64,000 nucleotides of DNA, from positions 90,102-154,101 of the forward strand of contig CANTFL010000980.1 of assembly GCA_947650285.1 (NCBI GenBank). Reading direction: 5' to 3'. The stretch is from Hyaloperonospora brassicae. Taxonomy: Eukaryota; Oomycota; Peronosporomycetes; Peronosporales; Peronosporaceae. Positions 21,534 through 35,777 of the stretch are shown here, piece by piece. The position numbers were made by a program, and so were the translations under genes. Each line of letters starts with the position of its first letter. Within the stretch, counting starts at the first letter, position 1. The notes below the pieces were generated by a model that ran no database searches, was not told the DNA's origin, and worked only from the letters and a program-made list of their open reading frames with translations.

Positions 21534-24500
21534 ATGCTGGACCTGCTGTCGCCTCTGCGTGGCTACATCGCGCAGAGCCTCCAGTTCTACTTGAGCAAGT
21601 ACATTGAAGACATTCAGCTCGAGCGACTGGGGCTTTTCGGCGGCGATCTCGTGCTCAACGACCTCAAAATCAAGCGCCACGTGCTGCGCGAGAGTCTCGA
21701 CATCCCCTCGAGCTTTGACTTCTCGCGTGGGTTCATCCGAGAGCTGCGGATCCACATCCCGTGGACGCAGCTGCTGTCTCAGCCCATTGAGGTGAAGCTC
21801 TACACGATTGAGCTCATTCTGACGGCCAAGAACGAACACAGAGAGCAGCGAGCAGCAAGAGGTACGACGGTGATGACTGCAGACGAGGCAACGGACGAGC
21901 AAGAGGAGGAGAGAGGAGAGGAAGAACGGTCCAAGATGGAGCATCCGAAGTCCGGGTGGATTCATGACACGCTGCAGACGATTTTGTCCAATATCAGCGT
22001 CCAAGTGAACAACCTCGTGCTTAAGTACGAGCATGACGACATTGTGTTCTCGATTGCGCTGGGAGTACGTGCGTGCATTCACATGCGTGTGTGCTCCGAA
22101 CAAACCGCTGGCAGCAGAGCTAACGCGTTGTGTGTGCTTTCGTTCTCTGTGGGCAACAGACATTGGACTTTTATTCTGCAAGTGCAAGCAGCGGGTGGAC
22201 ACGTAGCTTTGACCATCTCAAGAGAGAGCAACGTGTGATTTGTAAAAGCATCGACGCAAAAGACGTGACGATCTTTCTGGATCGGTATATGAGTGCCGAG
22301 TGCGGCCCGACGCAGGACCCGGTGCGGCGGAACGTGATTGGGTACGAAGTGCCGGTGCTGAGTCGGACGTCAGCGTCGGTCCGAGCCAAGCTGCAGCTCT
22401 TCCCTAGCACCCTGAGCGACGGTCAGAATGACCGCAGCGGCAGTCCTAGTTTCTCAAGGCCCGCTGTGCACCAACAACGACATACAGCGAGTCATGATGA
22501 TACCGGAAGCAGCATGCTGGACGTAGGCGAACTGTGTGCACACAGACCGTCTGTGCTATGTGACCCGTTCTACTTGTACTCTCATCGCCGCTCATGCGCG
22601 ACGCCCATGTACGAGCTGGATGTTTTCATTGGTCAATTGTCCTTCTCCGTGAGCGACAGACAACTAGAGATGCTGAATCAGCTTGTCAAGAGTGCAAGCG
22701 CTAAGATGGACCAGGATCACAAACTACCTACTCAACGACATAGTCCAGAATACGTGCGAAGTGGTAGCAACAAAGCAAGGCGCCCTTCCGTGCCTCACGT
22801 TCCTGTGGTCTCCGCTGGAGTTGCAAGTAGAGGTAAGAAAGTGCACAACCTGGCTAAAGAGCAAGAGTCTTGGTTCGGCTGGGCGATGAACGCTCTGGGT
22901 ACAGCTGAAGATGGAAAAGAAGAGGATGAGCTAGTTTCTGAGCTTCTTGCTGAGACAAGAAGGGCCTTGCTCAAGGTGCAGCCACCAAGCAGCCATGGCA
23001 ATGGGAATCCGTCGGTCGCCAATGGACCGATTACTAAGATCTTTTGTGTACGACTGTGCATCAGCTCTGTATCGATGATGTTGCGGAAGCATGATAGCAT
23101 GAGTCACGAAAATGAGCATCAAGACTTTGCGGCCGCCGAAAGCGGCGAAGAGCTCGTTCCAGTTGCAAACCTTGGCATGGTGAGGGTTATAGCACAAAAG
23201 ACAAGAAGAAAGGTAGCCCGACCGGCTATGCCCATATTGAGCATGTCTCTGAGCTACGTGGCTCTTGAAGTGCTACTACCATGCAGAGAAGAACAAGACG
23301 GAATGGATCTGGTGCTCGAGATTGATAAGGTCGAGCTGACATCAGCCACATTCAGTGAAAATCGAGAAGACTTGCAATGCAGAAAAGGACAGGTCTTGCT
23401 CACATGCGGTTCAAGTGATCTAGTTCACTCCTCTGACAACGTCTGTCATCCGTACTTCACCAATTCGTTTTTCCGTGAGGAAGCAACGCGACGAAATCGA
23501 CGTGAAGCGCGGAGCGTTGAAATCGTCAAAGTGAGTTTGGACGCTGGCGTTCCTGCATGGAAGACGTTGGAACCCAAAGGACACTTGGATGGCCGTTTGG
23601 ACCTCCCGTGCGAGTGTTCTACAACATGGGATGGTGAGAGTATTCATTGTGTCCCGATAGCCACTTTGTCTCGAATTTGTCAAGACGCAATAAGGAGTAT
23701 TGGAATAAAGGAGCGGATTCTCGATGAGGGAATGTTATCAAACACCGTATTCAGCGCTTGGGCTTCTCACGGCTCTCCTATTTCCATTTCGGAAGGACTG
23801 GCCCGCTCTCTCGTCTCGATCGTGGAGGAGTATCGCATCTACCGTAATCCCGACGTTGGAGCCCTGGACAATCTGGCCCAGCTACTCCAGCCCCAATTGA
23901 TCTCACTGTTTGCTCGTTATACGCTGCACACATGTTCAGCATCTTCACTCTACTCGTCTTCCGACTGCACCAATACTCAACACCGGAGTGTTCACTCGGC
24001 ACTACGCTTGCACCTATCGTCGACGTCAACCTCCACGGATCATAAGAGATCGCCAGTCAGCGGTCGTACCAAGGAGAAAGCAACATGCAGGGTGTTGGAC
24101 GTATCGATCGGTGCTGTACATGCTATGTTGGAACCCGTAAAGTGTTTGGAGATAGCGGAAGCATTGTCCATCATTCTGCGCGGGAATGAAGCTGCTGATA
24201 TAGCCAAGACAACGACAGCAGATCCGGAATCCGCGAAACCGGTCACACCTCATGCAGCACGCAGTATTGAGTCGGTCCTTGAAAAGGACGTTAAGTTGAT
24301 CACGGTCAGCAGTGTTTGTATATGCCTGCCAGATCAATCTACAGAACAGAAGCAGGGTGAGCTGGACGCTACTTCTCGTGACAATCTGATTGTGACCGCG
24401 CGCGACTTTGCCTGGTCGGAAACTAGTCACCCGGGTCGCAATGAGCGTCATCTACATCTTGGCACGTTGTCCATACATTTGAAACGACCATCGAGTCAGC

Positions 24501-27500
24501 TCACGCCGATGACGCTAGCAGAAGCGCTGGGGTTGGATTGTTCAGTCACGAACAGCTCTGCTGATGGGGATGACAATGACTGTTTATGCGGAAATCTGAA
24601 CAAATTGAAGGTTGGTTTCAGTACGTCTGCCGCACAGGATGTTGCATCGATGGTAAACGGCATATCACTCCACTTTGGACACTCTATCACGTGGGAAGCA
24701 CCGATTATGACGCCAAAGATGCTACAAACCGCTTTTCAGATTGAAGTGTGCAGGATGGAGTTTTCTGGGGCAGTTTCGAATCGACCCAGGCTTGTGGCGG
24801 CTCAGCTGAGCGCTGAGGTTGCATCAATCAGCGCCAATCTGACAAGAACAGGGCGCACGAACGAAGTCGTACTGCAAGGCGGTATTGCCCCGATGACAGT
24901 GAGTAAAGCAGAGTTGACTACTCCACTGTTCAAGCTCGAAGTTATGCAAGAAAATTCGTCGGGTGCACTAAATGATCTACCGCTTTGTGGCCCGCTCGCT
25001 CTTTTTTCGTTGAATCTTGGACCGCTTGCAACCACGTGTTTGTCTTGCCATCTTTCGACGAATGCACAGCTTGCGCGAATGTTTGCGGACGTGCAAGGTG
25101 TCTTACAAATCGTAGATGCTGCGTTGGATCTTGTGCAAAGAGTGAAGGCGAGTTTGCCGCCTCAACAAGAGTCAGACACTCGAGGGCAAAACAGTGCGCA
25201 TGATGCGGTGAAGGAAGATGTTGTACAAAGTGCTCTAGCTGATTGGAGTTTTAAAATTGATCTGAAAGCTGCCGGTGGAGATATACGTGTGAACGAAGCG
25301 CTCCGATTGAAGCTGCCGTTGCTGTCGGTATCGTCGGTGGAGATGGACGCTGGACAGTTGGCTCAGGTAAAGACCGGAAATGCCCTTGCAATCGAATGCA
25401 CGATGAAAGACATTATACTAAGCGCATCTGAAAGTGGCGTTCTCAAACACATGGAAGATTCAAAGGTGCTGGTCATTCAAGGCATTCATGTGTCTACGGC
25501 CATTTCGCGCAGTTTGGCCGACGGCCGTCTCGCGTGCGCAGTCGATATGACGCTCTGCGTATCGAGTATTCAGGCGTCACTGTCTCGACTAAAGGTACGC
25601 TATTGTATCGAAGTCTAATTGTTGGCACAACGGGAACCAACGACTCTTCAACTCTTCCTGTTGTCTTTGCCTGTGTACTAATGAGACGTTGTGTGATCAT
25701 CGTGTAGCTTTTGTATCTCCTGAAATATCCTACCCGTGAGGTAAAAGCGCATTCAAGAAATTTGCTGCGTCATCAAGTCCCAGAGCTGCGAAAGCGCGAT
25801 GAACCTGATATCGGCAGCAAAGAAGCTGCATACATTAAGTGGCATTGGAGGTTAGGGGCTCAGCTGGACCATGTCAGTGTTTCATGCACGGCTGATATCA
25901 GTCGCCAATCAGCTCGCCGAGACCAAGCGACCCGGGTGGTTGTGGATGGCAAGATAGTAAACCTTGCTATAGCCGCACGTGTCGGCAACTATCATCCCAT
26001 TCGGAACGATGTCCGCCCAGCAGTAGAATGCGGGTGCTTTACAGATATCCAGGCGACTGTGGGCGATGTCCAAGTTTTGGAGAAACTTCAGAATGCAAGG
26101 CGTGGTGTTCACTCTGCGTTCGGTGAATTCTCGCGCTTGCACGAGCCTGCATTCCTGGGCATTCTGGTGTGTCTCGATCTGTCGGATTTACAATGCCTAT
26201 CCGAGAGCTTGAGTGTATCAGATTCTAGTATAGCAGACCAGCAATCGCTACCACCTGCAATGCTATCGTGGCATTTGACAAGCTGCTTGGCCAAATCGTT
26301 CCATGAAGTATGTGTCGAGCAGCTGCAAAGAGAGGCTCAAAGGAAGAGCATTGTTGCAGAAATCCCGCTAATTCTATCTTGGAAAGACTCTGCATCGATG
26401 GCTCACCCATTTCCGTTGCTTTCGGGATTCTATCGCAATTACAGTGAGGCTGGTCTCCCTCGCTACGTGTTTGCGGGCTCCATGGAAAGTGTGGACGCTG
26501 CCGTGACAACATCAAGTCTATACTGTCTCGCTACACTAATGGACGTGGGCGATAAGTTGGCCAGCTTACCCGATCTGGCCAGCAGAACTAGTATGGGCGA
26601 AGTTGATGATTCTGGGACAAGAGTTCCGTCTGTATCTGATGCTCTTCCTCGCATATCGTTGGCGAATGTGGAAGTGTCTGTTTGGCTCGGTTGTATTCGC
26701 TTATTCCTTCCAAGCGAACGTCTCATGGATGGCATCATGTTGGTACGGCCAGTTTCTGGGAATGCATTTGTTGTGCTGGAATCATTGTCAGTGGCATCTG
26801 CCGCACGAAATGACATTTCGTTGGATGGATTGGGCTACCCTCCATTCAACTCGAGAGTCCTGCCGAGGCGAGCTACGGTTCAAGCACAGCGATTTGGCCA
26901 GTCACAGCTGCGGATCGGGTGCAGAGCCGGAAAGATTACGGGGTATGTTGCTGAGTTGAAGTTTGGCGACTTCGAAATGCCTGCTGGCAAATCGCACACA
27001 GAGGCGGGCCCGTTTGAGAGTCATATCGGCCGTATGGCGGGATGTGTTGCACGCTTCTCAGATGTCGAGACCTTTTGGTCGCCGCTCAACCTGATATGCA
27101 GTCTTGAAGAAGAACCGTTTGTCACCGGTGATGGCAAGGATGCAGGCGTGAAGACCGTGGCCACTCTTGCATTGACCAAGTGGAGACTTGACCTTCACAA
27201 AGTAGTGTTTGACACGTTGATTGCTCGAGTGTTGGGGGTAAGTCAAGGAATAAGTGTCTTAAGTCGATCACTTGTGATACCGGCACGAGTCGCGCAGCTT
27301 TCGACATTGCAGAAGCATTTTCCAGCACTCGAGCGGACGCACCGACGAGCAGTATCGTTCTCGTGCGACGGGATCGAGATACAAATGTTTGAGCCGAACA
27401 GAGCCACGCATATCCGCATCGGGGCCGTCGCCCTGGTGCACGACAGTTCGACGCTTTCCGGCAGTGCGTCCATCCAAAATTTGGCAGTAGGCTACCGAGC

Positions 27501-30500
27501 AAACGAGGGTGCACCAAGCTCGACACACAATGATGTTGCAATAGAAGAAGTGGTTTTTGGTGCAAATGCAGAGCCAAGCTTGTGGCATTTGTCGGTGGAA
27601 AACTATCCCGAGAAACTGATTGCTGCAAGGTGGAATTTTGGAGACCGCTCGGATAGAACGCTTTTTCTTGATGTGCAAGCCGTCCAACTGCACGTATCGG
27701 ATCATTTCGTGCAAGAGTCGTCCCGCTTTACTCACTCCGAACCTACCTTTGTCTTTGCAAAGCTCTATCGAGAGGAGAAAAGCAGCGAGCAGCTAGTTCT
27801 ATCTAGGAATAACAAGTCCTTCGCTTTCCGTCCAAGATGGAGCATCAAGGTGCTTGTAGCTCCAAGTGTAATATCGTACTGTGGTCGAGCTCATGCGGAA
27901 GGGAGGGCGGCTGGCATTTGGATAAGGTCCGGTCAACTGTTCGCGAGCGCGGGAGTTGGTAATAATGACAAGACCCAGCAGTCGATCCTTTCATATGGAC
28001 AAAGCGTAAATGAGATTACCCGTTTTGTTGTTGTACCCACCCTGGAAGTGATGGTGAATATCGACAAGCTTGGGGTAAACACGTCCGATAATTTGCCCCG
28101 TCTGGAGGTACATTTCCAAAACACGTTCGCCGGCCCTGTCCCCACACATACGTCCAGTACTTGGCAGGAGTTTTCGAAATATATCAGTGTTGTGTCCGAG
28201 GCTCAACGCCTGCTACATGACTGCAGCGTTCGGATTACCGGAGGACAGCATCAAATGCTTGAGCGAGTTGCTGTCGGAGACATAGGAGTCTGTTTGCTGT
28301 ACACTGATATGGTCCGGGTGAATGTTCAGGCCGAAGTGAACGCTCTGCGCGTGAAGATCTCATCTTTCTCGTTGGGCGCTATACATTCTCTGTTACGTGC
28401 GCCCTCAGTGAGCGACAAGCAATGTGACAAGCATTCTTACAGCTCACCTGGTTGCACTAGTGCTGGTCATGCGAGTGGGTTTACTAGCTCTCGAAATCAT
28501 GCATTGAAAAGTTTACAGGAATCTTCAACAGACGACTTTAAGATGCTAAGGCGAGTAGCGGTAGGACGACGACCTTCGCCCGGAGAGCTGGTGTTCATGG
28601 AGAGTCTTATGATTGAAACGACGAGCGTAGTTTCGACTGATACGTCCCCGACTGCAGGTGCTAATGTTCAGATCCAGCTCGACCCAAATAAATTTGGTAT
28701 CAAGCTAGCGGATACGGTGGCTTATATCGAGGACTGCAATGAGCCATGGATCGTCGAAGAGCATGAACTTGGTAGCGAGCCGTCGTTATGCACGGGCATG
28801 GGCAACAAAACACATAGCTGGGTGGGGATGCGCTGGTGCTACCACATACCACGTAAGGTCCATAAGATTGTTGCAAACGCTGTGCCTCATCCTCCTACTG
28901 GAGTCTTGAAGGGATGGCCTGTGTGGAGCTGGGACCAGAGACAAGACAGAGATGCAGACCGACTTTGCGATATTCTATGTCAGTTGAGGTGCTGGGACAG
29001 CAAGAGAACATGTTATGCTGTCGTGTGCGAGTTCTACGTTCCGTGGGAAGCCGCATCGGCAACTACGGGTTCCGACAGGTCGGACGATGCTAGTGAACCA
29101 GAAACGTTCATTGAGTTAATGAACCAGTGGTTCGACGATGATGTGGAGAAAGCACGCTATCGGTCGAAACTGCTTGAGTTCGGTGCTCGAACGAGGACGT
29201 TCTCATTTGATAGCAATCTTCCTTCAGACAACTGGGAGCTAAGATGGAGGGCGCCATTACAGGGTGAACAAGAGCTCGAGGTGCGTAGGTGCAACGATAT
29301 AGCCGCAGTGGTACCAATACTGACCACACTGTTTATATGTGCATTGTGCAGAGCAAGCAGAAGCGTCTTGAAATAAATGCCTTGCTTGCATCATCACTGC
29401 AGGTGTATTCTGTGCTGACGTTGGACGCCTACCAGCGCATTGTAGGAACTGTCACACTTCCACGAACTACGCTTTCTGTCAGCCATGTGGGCTCTGAAAA
29501 CGACTCTTATGATATAGTAACCGCCGAGCTGAATGAAACGGTGATCTCGTGTGCGACTGCTGGTAGTCGTCACACCAGGACGCTGAACGTACGCTTGTCT
29601 TCATCGATGCAAGCGTATCTTGACAACATGGCTCAGCTACTTACTGTATCGATCATTCCGCGGACTGCAATTGAAGCGACGGTTGAGATTTCTTCGAAAG
29701 GCGTTGAGCTTACGACACGGGTCGGTCCAGTCTCCATCCATCTCAATCAGACAACAATGCTTGTGCTGTCAGCGATTCCAAAACTCCTGCAGGCGAAGAA
29801 CGAAGCTTGCGAGGGTAGGCGAGTGAATCCGGACAACAAGCTGCGCAATATGCGCATAAAGGTTGTCAATTGCTCAGGTATGGGTGTCTGGTATCGACAA
29901 GAAGGAACCCCTGAGTGCTTGTTCGTGGCTGCAGACACCAGTGCGGCATATAGCTGGCTCTCCTTGGCAAGCAGCCCTTTTTATCAGATTTGCTTCGCTA
30001 TGGACGACACGAACGAGAAGGTGGCTGAAACACACAATCGCGAAAACAAGGAAGCCGATGGTGAGTCAGAGACGCATACCAATCTTCACTGGTGCGATCC
30101 GTGCAGGATCAAAGACAATGTTGTTACCGGTCGATATGTGGGCGCTCGCGGCTTCTTGTGGGTTTGTGTTGAACTGAGCGGTCTGCAGACCATCGTCACA
30201 CTTCGATCATCGTTGACTGTTCAGAATCATTGCAACTTTCCCGTGCTGATCAAGGTGGATGAGGAAACATCCGCGTTTCATTGCAGGAGACTTGACAAGT
30301 TGTGCCAAGAGAGTCGTATCCAGAGCAGCGTATATCATCACCCCAATTGCACTTCATTGGACGGGTCGGTATGCACCCTGTCCGGACCTGCAAAAACGGA
30401 TGACAGCATGTCCCGGATTATGTTACAGTCCATGGCATCTATCGAAGTCAGTATCGACGGAGCCTCGTGGTGCAGTGTGCCAAAGCAAGGAAACGTCCCT

Positions 30501-33500
30501 AATGAGTTCGACCTAGTGAAAAGTCGTGATGGCCGAAAGGATGGCTTGAAGAAAACACAGTGCAGCTTCGTAGCCGTCTCTTCGCAAAATCCTGACGAGT
30601 CCACGCAATACGCTTGGGTTCATATTGATCGTGCGCAATGTAGGACTTCGCTGCCTACCGACTTTGACCCGATGCAATCTCAGGTGTCGTGGCGGTACAC
30701 TTGGATGGAGGTTTCATTGTGGCCTGCTATCAGTGCAGAGAATATGCTGGACTTTCCAGTAGCAATCTCCTTTGCACAGAAGGTAACGTTACAGCTCCAT
30801 TTCCATCATCCTTCATCATCGTTGACGCGTGCTAATGTTTTCTCTTCACTAGGCCACCTTTGTCGAGTTGGAGATCGCTCCTTCGACTGAGAAAAGTTTG
30901 GCTATAATCAATCCATGTGAGCCAGTAGACGTGCAATTGCGGTATGATCCAAGTTCCTGTAGTGCTCAACCCGTCGCAGAGTCACTGATGTTTTGTATCG
31001 CCAACGAAGATTCGAGTGAACATGTCACTGTATTCGAGGGCTGCAAAGTGGTCGTGAGCTTTTGCAAGGATCGTCACCCGATGGTTCGAATCCGAATCGA
31101 ACGCAGTCTCAGCATTGCAAATATGACGCCAAGTATTTTGGCCATCAATATTAGCAGCCCTCCTGGAGATCGACGAGCTTCGGAGAAGATTGGCTCATGC
31201 GCTGAACGCTCCGTCGGGTGTCGAATAGTTGGCACCTACTTGGTGATCTCGATAGCGACACTCCAAGACTTAAACAACGAGGCGGGTTCGATGAATTGGT
31301 CTCCGGAGATCTCACTTAATGTGAAAGGTGATGCGAAACCAGTCGTTGTGCCAGCTGTGGGGCCAGGACCGTCAAGTTTGGTCAATGCATACTGTATCGA
31401 AATGGTCAACCGAGATGGCTTCCTGAAGCTCGTCATCCGTCCACAAGTCGTGATGGTCAACTCAACGGTAACGTGTGTGTCCAATCGATGAATGTGCTCT
31501 TTTGCGTAGAACTAACTCATTGTGAATCTTCAGAGTTGCTCGCTGGTATGCGCTCCTACAGATCGCGAAGGCCGCATAATGAATGAAGACAAACCGTCGG
31601 TGCGTTTACGTTGTAGTCATGCAGAGCAACGCCATATTTCACTGCTCCAGCTGATGTGTTTACGCTTATTTGTTTGATCAACAGCTGATACCACACAACA
31701 ACCATGGATGGTGTGTGCCCGTATATCTACACAAAGAAGAAGAAAAGAAAGGCTTTACTGCTGGTGTGTCGTCCTGGTTTAGCTCCAAGCTGTCAAGGCA
31801 TCCGGGCGAGGATGCCGTGAAGGCTTCGAACCAGGTCTTAGTAACAAGAATTTCTTGCTCGTTTCGGGTAAGTCTGGTGGAAGATGGTTATAGTTGGACA
31901 GAGGAGATATCGGTGATGCTCCCGGAAGCCTCTCTTCTGGCTGATCCCGTCGGCAACTTGGAAAGGGTTGAGGCGCGACCACTATCGACCTCATCGAAAA
32001 ACACCGATAACCTATATCCAGTCCCCTCTACGACCACTCACCGAAGGCGCTTACTGATTCGCCACCGTGACTTCAGACACAAAATGCTGACGTATACAGT
32101 GACGCAAAACGGGAAGTCGATTCAGGTACTCTTCTTCGATGATCACCAGCCGCCTGTGGTAATCTACAACCAGTGTCAAAGAGCGCTGGGCTTTCGAAGT
32201 GTGTCGTTCTCATCGGACCCAGAAGGCGTTGGCGCAGCCTTCTACCTCGAGTACGACTGGGACCTACAGGTACGACTTTGTACTGTTGGTCGTATGGCAC
32301 GGATCGCAATTGGTCATGCACGCCATTGTTTGTAGATATCTCAGAGGCGGCGCAAATCGACGCAAAAACAAGCAGAAGATATTCCTAAAAGGAGCGATGA
32401 GGACGCTAACGAACTGCTGAGCGGCTGGCTACGAGACTCACAATCGCTAGAAAGCGTGCCCATGTCTGACTCGATAAAGAATGACCGTATGCGTTTCCAG
32501 ATCGGATTGCCGCAATACGGGTGGTCGAACGCGCTTTGGCAAGTCGGTGGGATTCAGTTTGCGTCGTTCACGAATGAGAAAGAGGGCGCGGTCGATACAG
32601 CAACTCCCACCTTCTTGGTTATGTGCCTGTATCGAGCAGGATCGTGGGTGATAACCATCACCTGTCTGGAGGACCCAACGCGTGATAGTCACGCGTTGGG
32701 TCAAGCGCCATCATTAATTTCGCCTGCAATGGCATCGCCGGCAACATTGCAGGGTATTAAGCCGACGTCGCTGAGAGTTAGTTTGGTCGTGGAGGAGTTG
32801 TCTCTTCGTTTCTGCGACGAATACGACCCCGTGCAGGATGAGAGAGGTATGATCGTTTACCCAGAGATTCTGCGGTTGACTTGTGATGCAGTATCGGCTG
32901 TGTTTGCTACGGCTCCCGATCCGCCTGAGGTGTCCCTTCACAGTGCGCGTTTGGGCTATTTGTCACACATCCGATCGTACACGACCGTTTTTGTTGCGAT
33001 CGGTGACATTGAAGTGGGGCATTCCTTGAATACTTGCAACTTCCCGTTGATTCTCTGCTTTCAAAAAACTCATGAGTCAAAGAAATTGCTGCAACTAGAT
33101 CTAGTCGGCAATCTCCTTGGCAAACAGTTGCCAGGGAAGGAGAATGTGAGCCTACTCGCCAGGGTCATTTACGTGGATACATGGGATCCGGTCAATGTTC
33201 CGTCTTACTTCCACACTGTTGAGCTGAAGCTGTCCCCGGCCGTCCTGCAGGTACGATTGACTCATGTGTCGTATGTTTGTGGAGCCTCTCGTAAAACAAC
33301 TGTGTGATATTCTGTAGGTTGAAGACGACATCTTGTCGTACATGAACGCGTTCATCCGTCCAATGCTTGACGCCTTTGGAGGGGAAGCTGCTTCAGGCAT
33401 GATTGGCAAATGTGGAACTCGAGACTGCGAAACTTCTCATGACGACGTCTGGAGCTTGTATGCATACGAATCAGCGATGATATCAACGCAGCGCAAAGTG

Positions 33501-34821
33501 TACATCGAACATCTCGAAATCAGCAACATTGATGTGATCATCACTGCGCGTGTATCGATTCCTGTTCTGAACAGTTTTGATGGCACACCGTTGCACTTCG
33601 GGTCGACCAAGTTGCGAGACGTGTTTTCTTTCCCTGACCAGCTATACAAGGATTTGGCAGCGGACTATGTGGCCGATACGATTGTCCGCTCTCCATTGCT
33701 TTTGATGTCGCTGAACATTATCGGCAACCCCGCGTAAGCGTACAAAGCTGAGGTTTACACCTGACTTGTGACTGACGTATGTTCTATTTCTTTTGTGCTG
33801 CAGAGGTTTTGTACGAAGTTTTGGCCAGGGAGTTCGAAACCTTGTCGAAATTCCCCTAGCTGCGTCCAAAAAAGGCTACAATCCGTGGTTGCTTACGAAG
33901 GGCGTCGTGGGCGGCGTTGCCTCTTTTCTGGGCCATGCAACGGTAGCAACGCTTACCTCTGTGTCTGGCTTTTCATATTCCATCTCGCGAACGGTAGATC
34001 AACTTACATTGCCAGTGGATCAGCTTCGGAAGCGCCATTACATCCGACCGACCCATTTGTCATCAGCTCTTGCTGAAGGTTTGGGAGCGCTGGGGTCGAG
34101 CGTGGTCGGTGCTGCAGCCGGCGTAGTCACTACTCCGATTGCTGTCTACAAGGAACGCCAGAGACAAGGTCTTGACACTGGACTTCGAAATGTAGTGGGC
34201 GGTGTCGGCATGGGCTTGGTCGGTATTGTCGCTCGACCTATGGGTGGCGTAGCATCGCTTGTGTCTATGGCATCAGATGGTCTGCTCTACGGGATAAATA
34301 GCAACCAAACGCCATTTTCCGACTCAGCCTCGCGTGTCGGTGCACAGCCCAACGAACTGCTCCGTTACAAGCTCAAAGTACTGCCGGACGAAGTTGGAAG
34401 TAACCTGGTATTTGCGCATGGTATTTGGGTTGTTTCGGACGAGAATCAGCTGACCGTTTCTGGGCAGAGCCTTGACTTCATATCAAGTGGGCATCTGGAT
34501 GCGCCAGAAAATGAATCGCTATGTAGCCTTTTGCTGCCATGCGATAAGTCGCGTCGTCTGGTTCAAGTGACGTTAGTATGTTCGAACATCTGCGTGTATG
34601 TCGTGGGAGTCAGCGGTGCGCACTATGACGCTGTGCTCGTCCGCACGCTGCTGGAATCGATCAAGGCAGTCGAAGAAAGTCTCACGGAACCGACCGTTTT
34701 TGATCTGGGCATCAAGACACTGGCAAGTGCAGAGTGGTTGCGCTTTCGACTTTTACCACGACAACGACGGCTTCTGAGCCACCAACTGCGGCTTTGGATG
34801 GATGAAGACTCCGTTTTGTAG
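21534..34821 (+). CDS. VPS13B/COH1-like bridge lipid-transfer protein, 10 exons, 4194 aa
   Basis: Predicted to move bulk phospholipid between membranes at contact sites; VPS13B homologues act at the Golgi and early endosomes. Exons: 21534-22064, 22160-25594, 25708-29280, 29352-30782, 30853-31467, 31534-31599, 31685-32269, 32336-33250, 33318-33733, 33804-34821. All introns are GT-AG, 66-113 nt; all but the last are phase 0. The N-terminal chorein domain (about 1-115; LWGGDVV-like GLFGGDLVL, then ELRIHIPWTQL) resembles VPS13B more than VPS13A/C/D. The middle is the long beta-rich groove. The C-terminal part (exons 9-10) has the VPS13/ATG2 signature: SLNIIGNP at the exon 9/10 junction, then Gly/Ala/Val-rich amphipathic repeats (GLGALGSSVVGAAAGVVTTP, GLVGIVARPMGGV), and a short PH-like tail. 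The total length is close to human VPS13B (about 4000 aa). No frameshift or premature stop was found. Confidence 0.92.
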
Positions 34822-35635
34822 TGGCTATTCTGTGGAAGGTCGTGACAATGAGCGGACTCATTGTGCCGCGAGGGGAACTGATAAAGCTGGTCGGCAGCTC
34901 TTCCCATGTCTGCAGCGACCTCTTCGACACGCAGCTTCCGTCGAACATACAAGACCAAAGTCGATGTCTCGACATGCAGAGTCAAGCGTTGGGAATGAGT
35001 CTGCGGCAGTGGGTTTTCTCTCACTTGACGAAACTTAGTCAGATACCAAAAGCGAGATGAGGGTGGGAGTCCGTGTGGAAGCAATGCAGTCGTGCCATCG
35101 TTGTGGAATGATGTCGAAAGTGTAGATACGTCAAAGTTGGCGCCTCGGAAAGCGCACATAGTTTCGACGATCGTACTCTTCGTTATAATTGACTTGTTCC
35201 GGAACTGGAGCGTAGGCAACGTCGCCTCGAGAAGGCCATTTGTACAACAGGCCCAAGTAATATGAGCTTCGGTCTCTGTGCCTGTACCAAGCGTTGCTCA
35301 CAGCGTTGCGCATTGGAGCTTATTGAGGCGATACCAGGTGTCTTGTGCTCAGAGTCAAGACGGATCGCAGCAAGTCGGAGAAAACAAAGATGGAACGAAT
35401 GTAGCTCAGTGTAGCCCTTCCGGATGTCCAGCGTGCTAGATGGTTGAGCAGCAAGGGGTTCAAAACACTGCAGCACTCGTACTGTGCGTTTTCGTGGAAG
35501 GCGAATTTTGACTGGACATGCTGCGCTACGCCATACGGAGCGTCAAACAGATGATGACAGTTGCAGTGGTTTTGACTAATTGAGTAGACAACGAGCTGCC
35601 CGTTTCGTTTGACATTGAAAAAGCCCGTCTCGAGT

Positions 35636-35677
<42 letters not shown>

Positions 35678-35777
35678 AGTGGTCTACCGTTACCGGAGGA
35701 GGGGCCAGCCTAGCGCAGCTCTGCTCCAAGCTGACGCACATCTTACTCTGACAGGCAAAGTAATTTTTGCTGACTAA
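34822..35777. other. 3' flank of the VPS13B-like gene
   Basis: Downstream intergenic sequence with no supported gene. A pure (AG)n microsatellite of about 37 bases occupies 35,639-35,675. Small open frames on both strands show no motif. Some may be the left edge of the dead gene described next. Confidence 0.5.
35639..35675. repeat. (AG)n microsatellite
   Basis: About 18 uninterrupted AG dinucleotides. It lies in the intergenic region after the VPS13B-like gene and before the broken coding fragments. A shorter (GA)n tract lies at 38,404-38,420. Confidence 0.95.
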
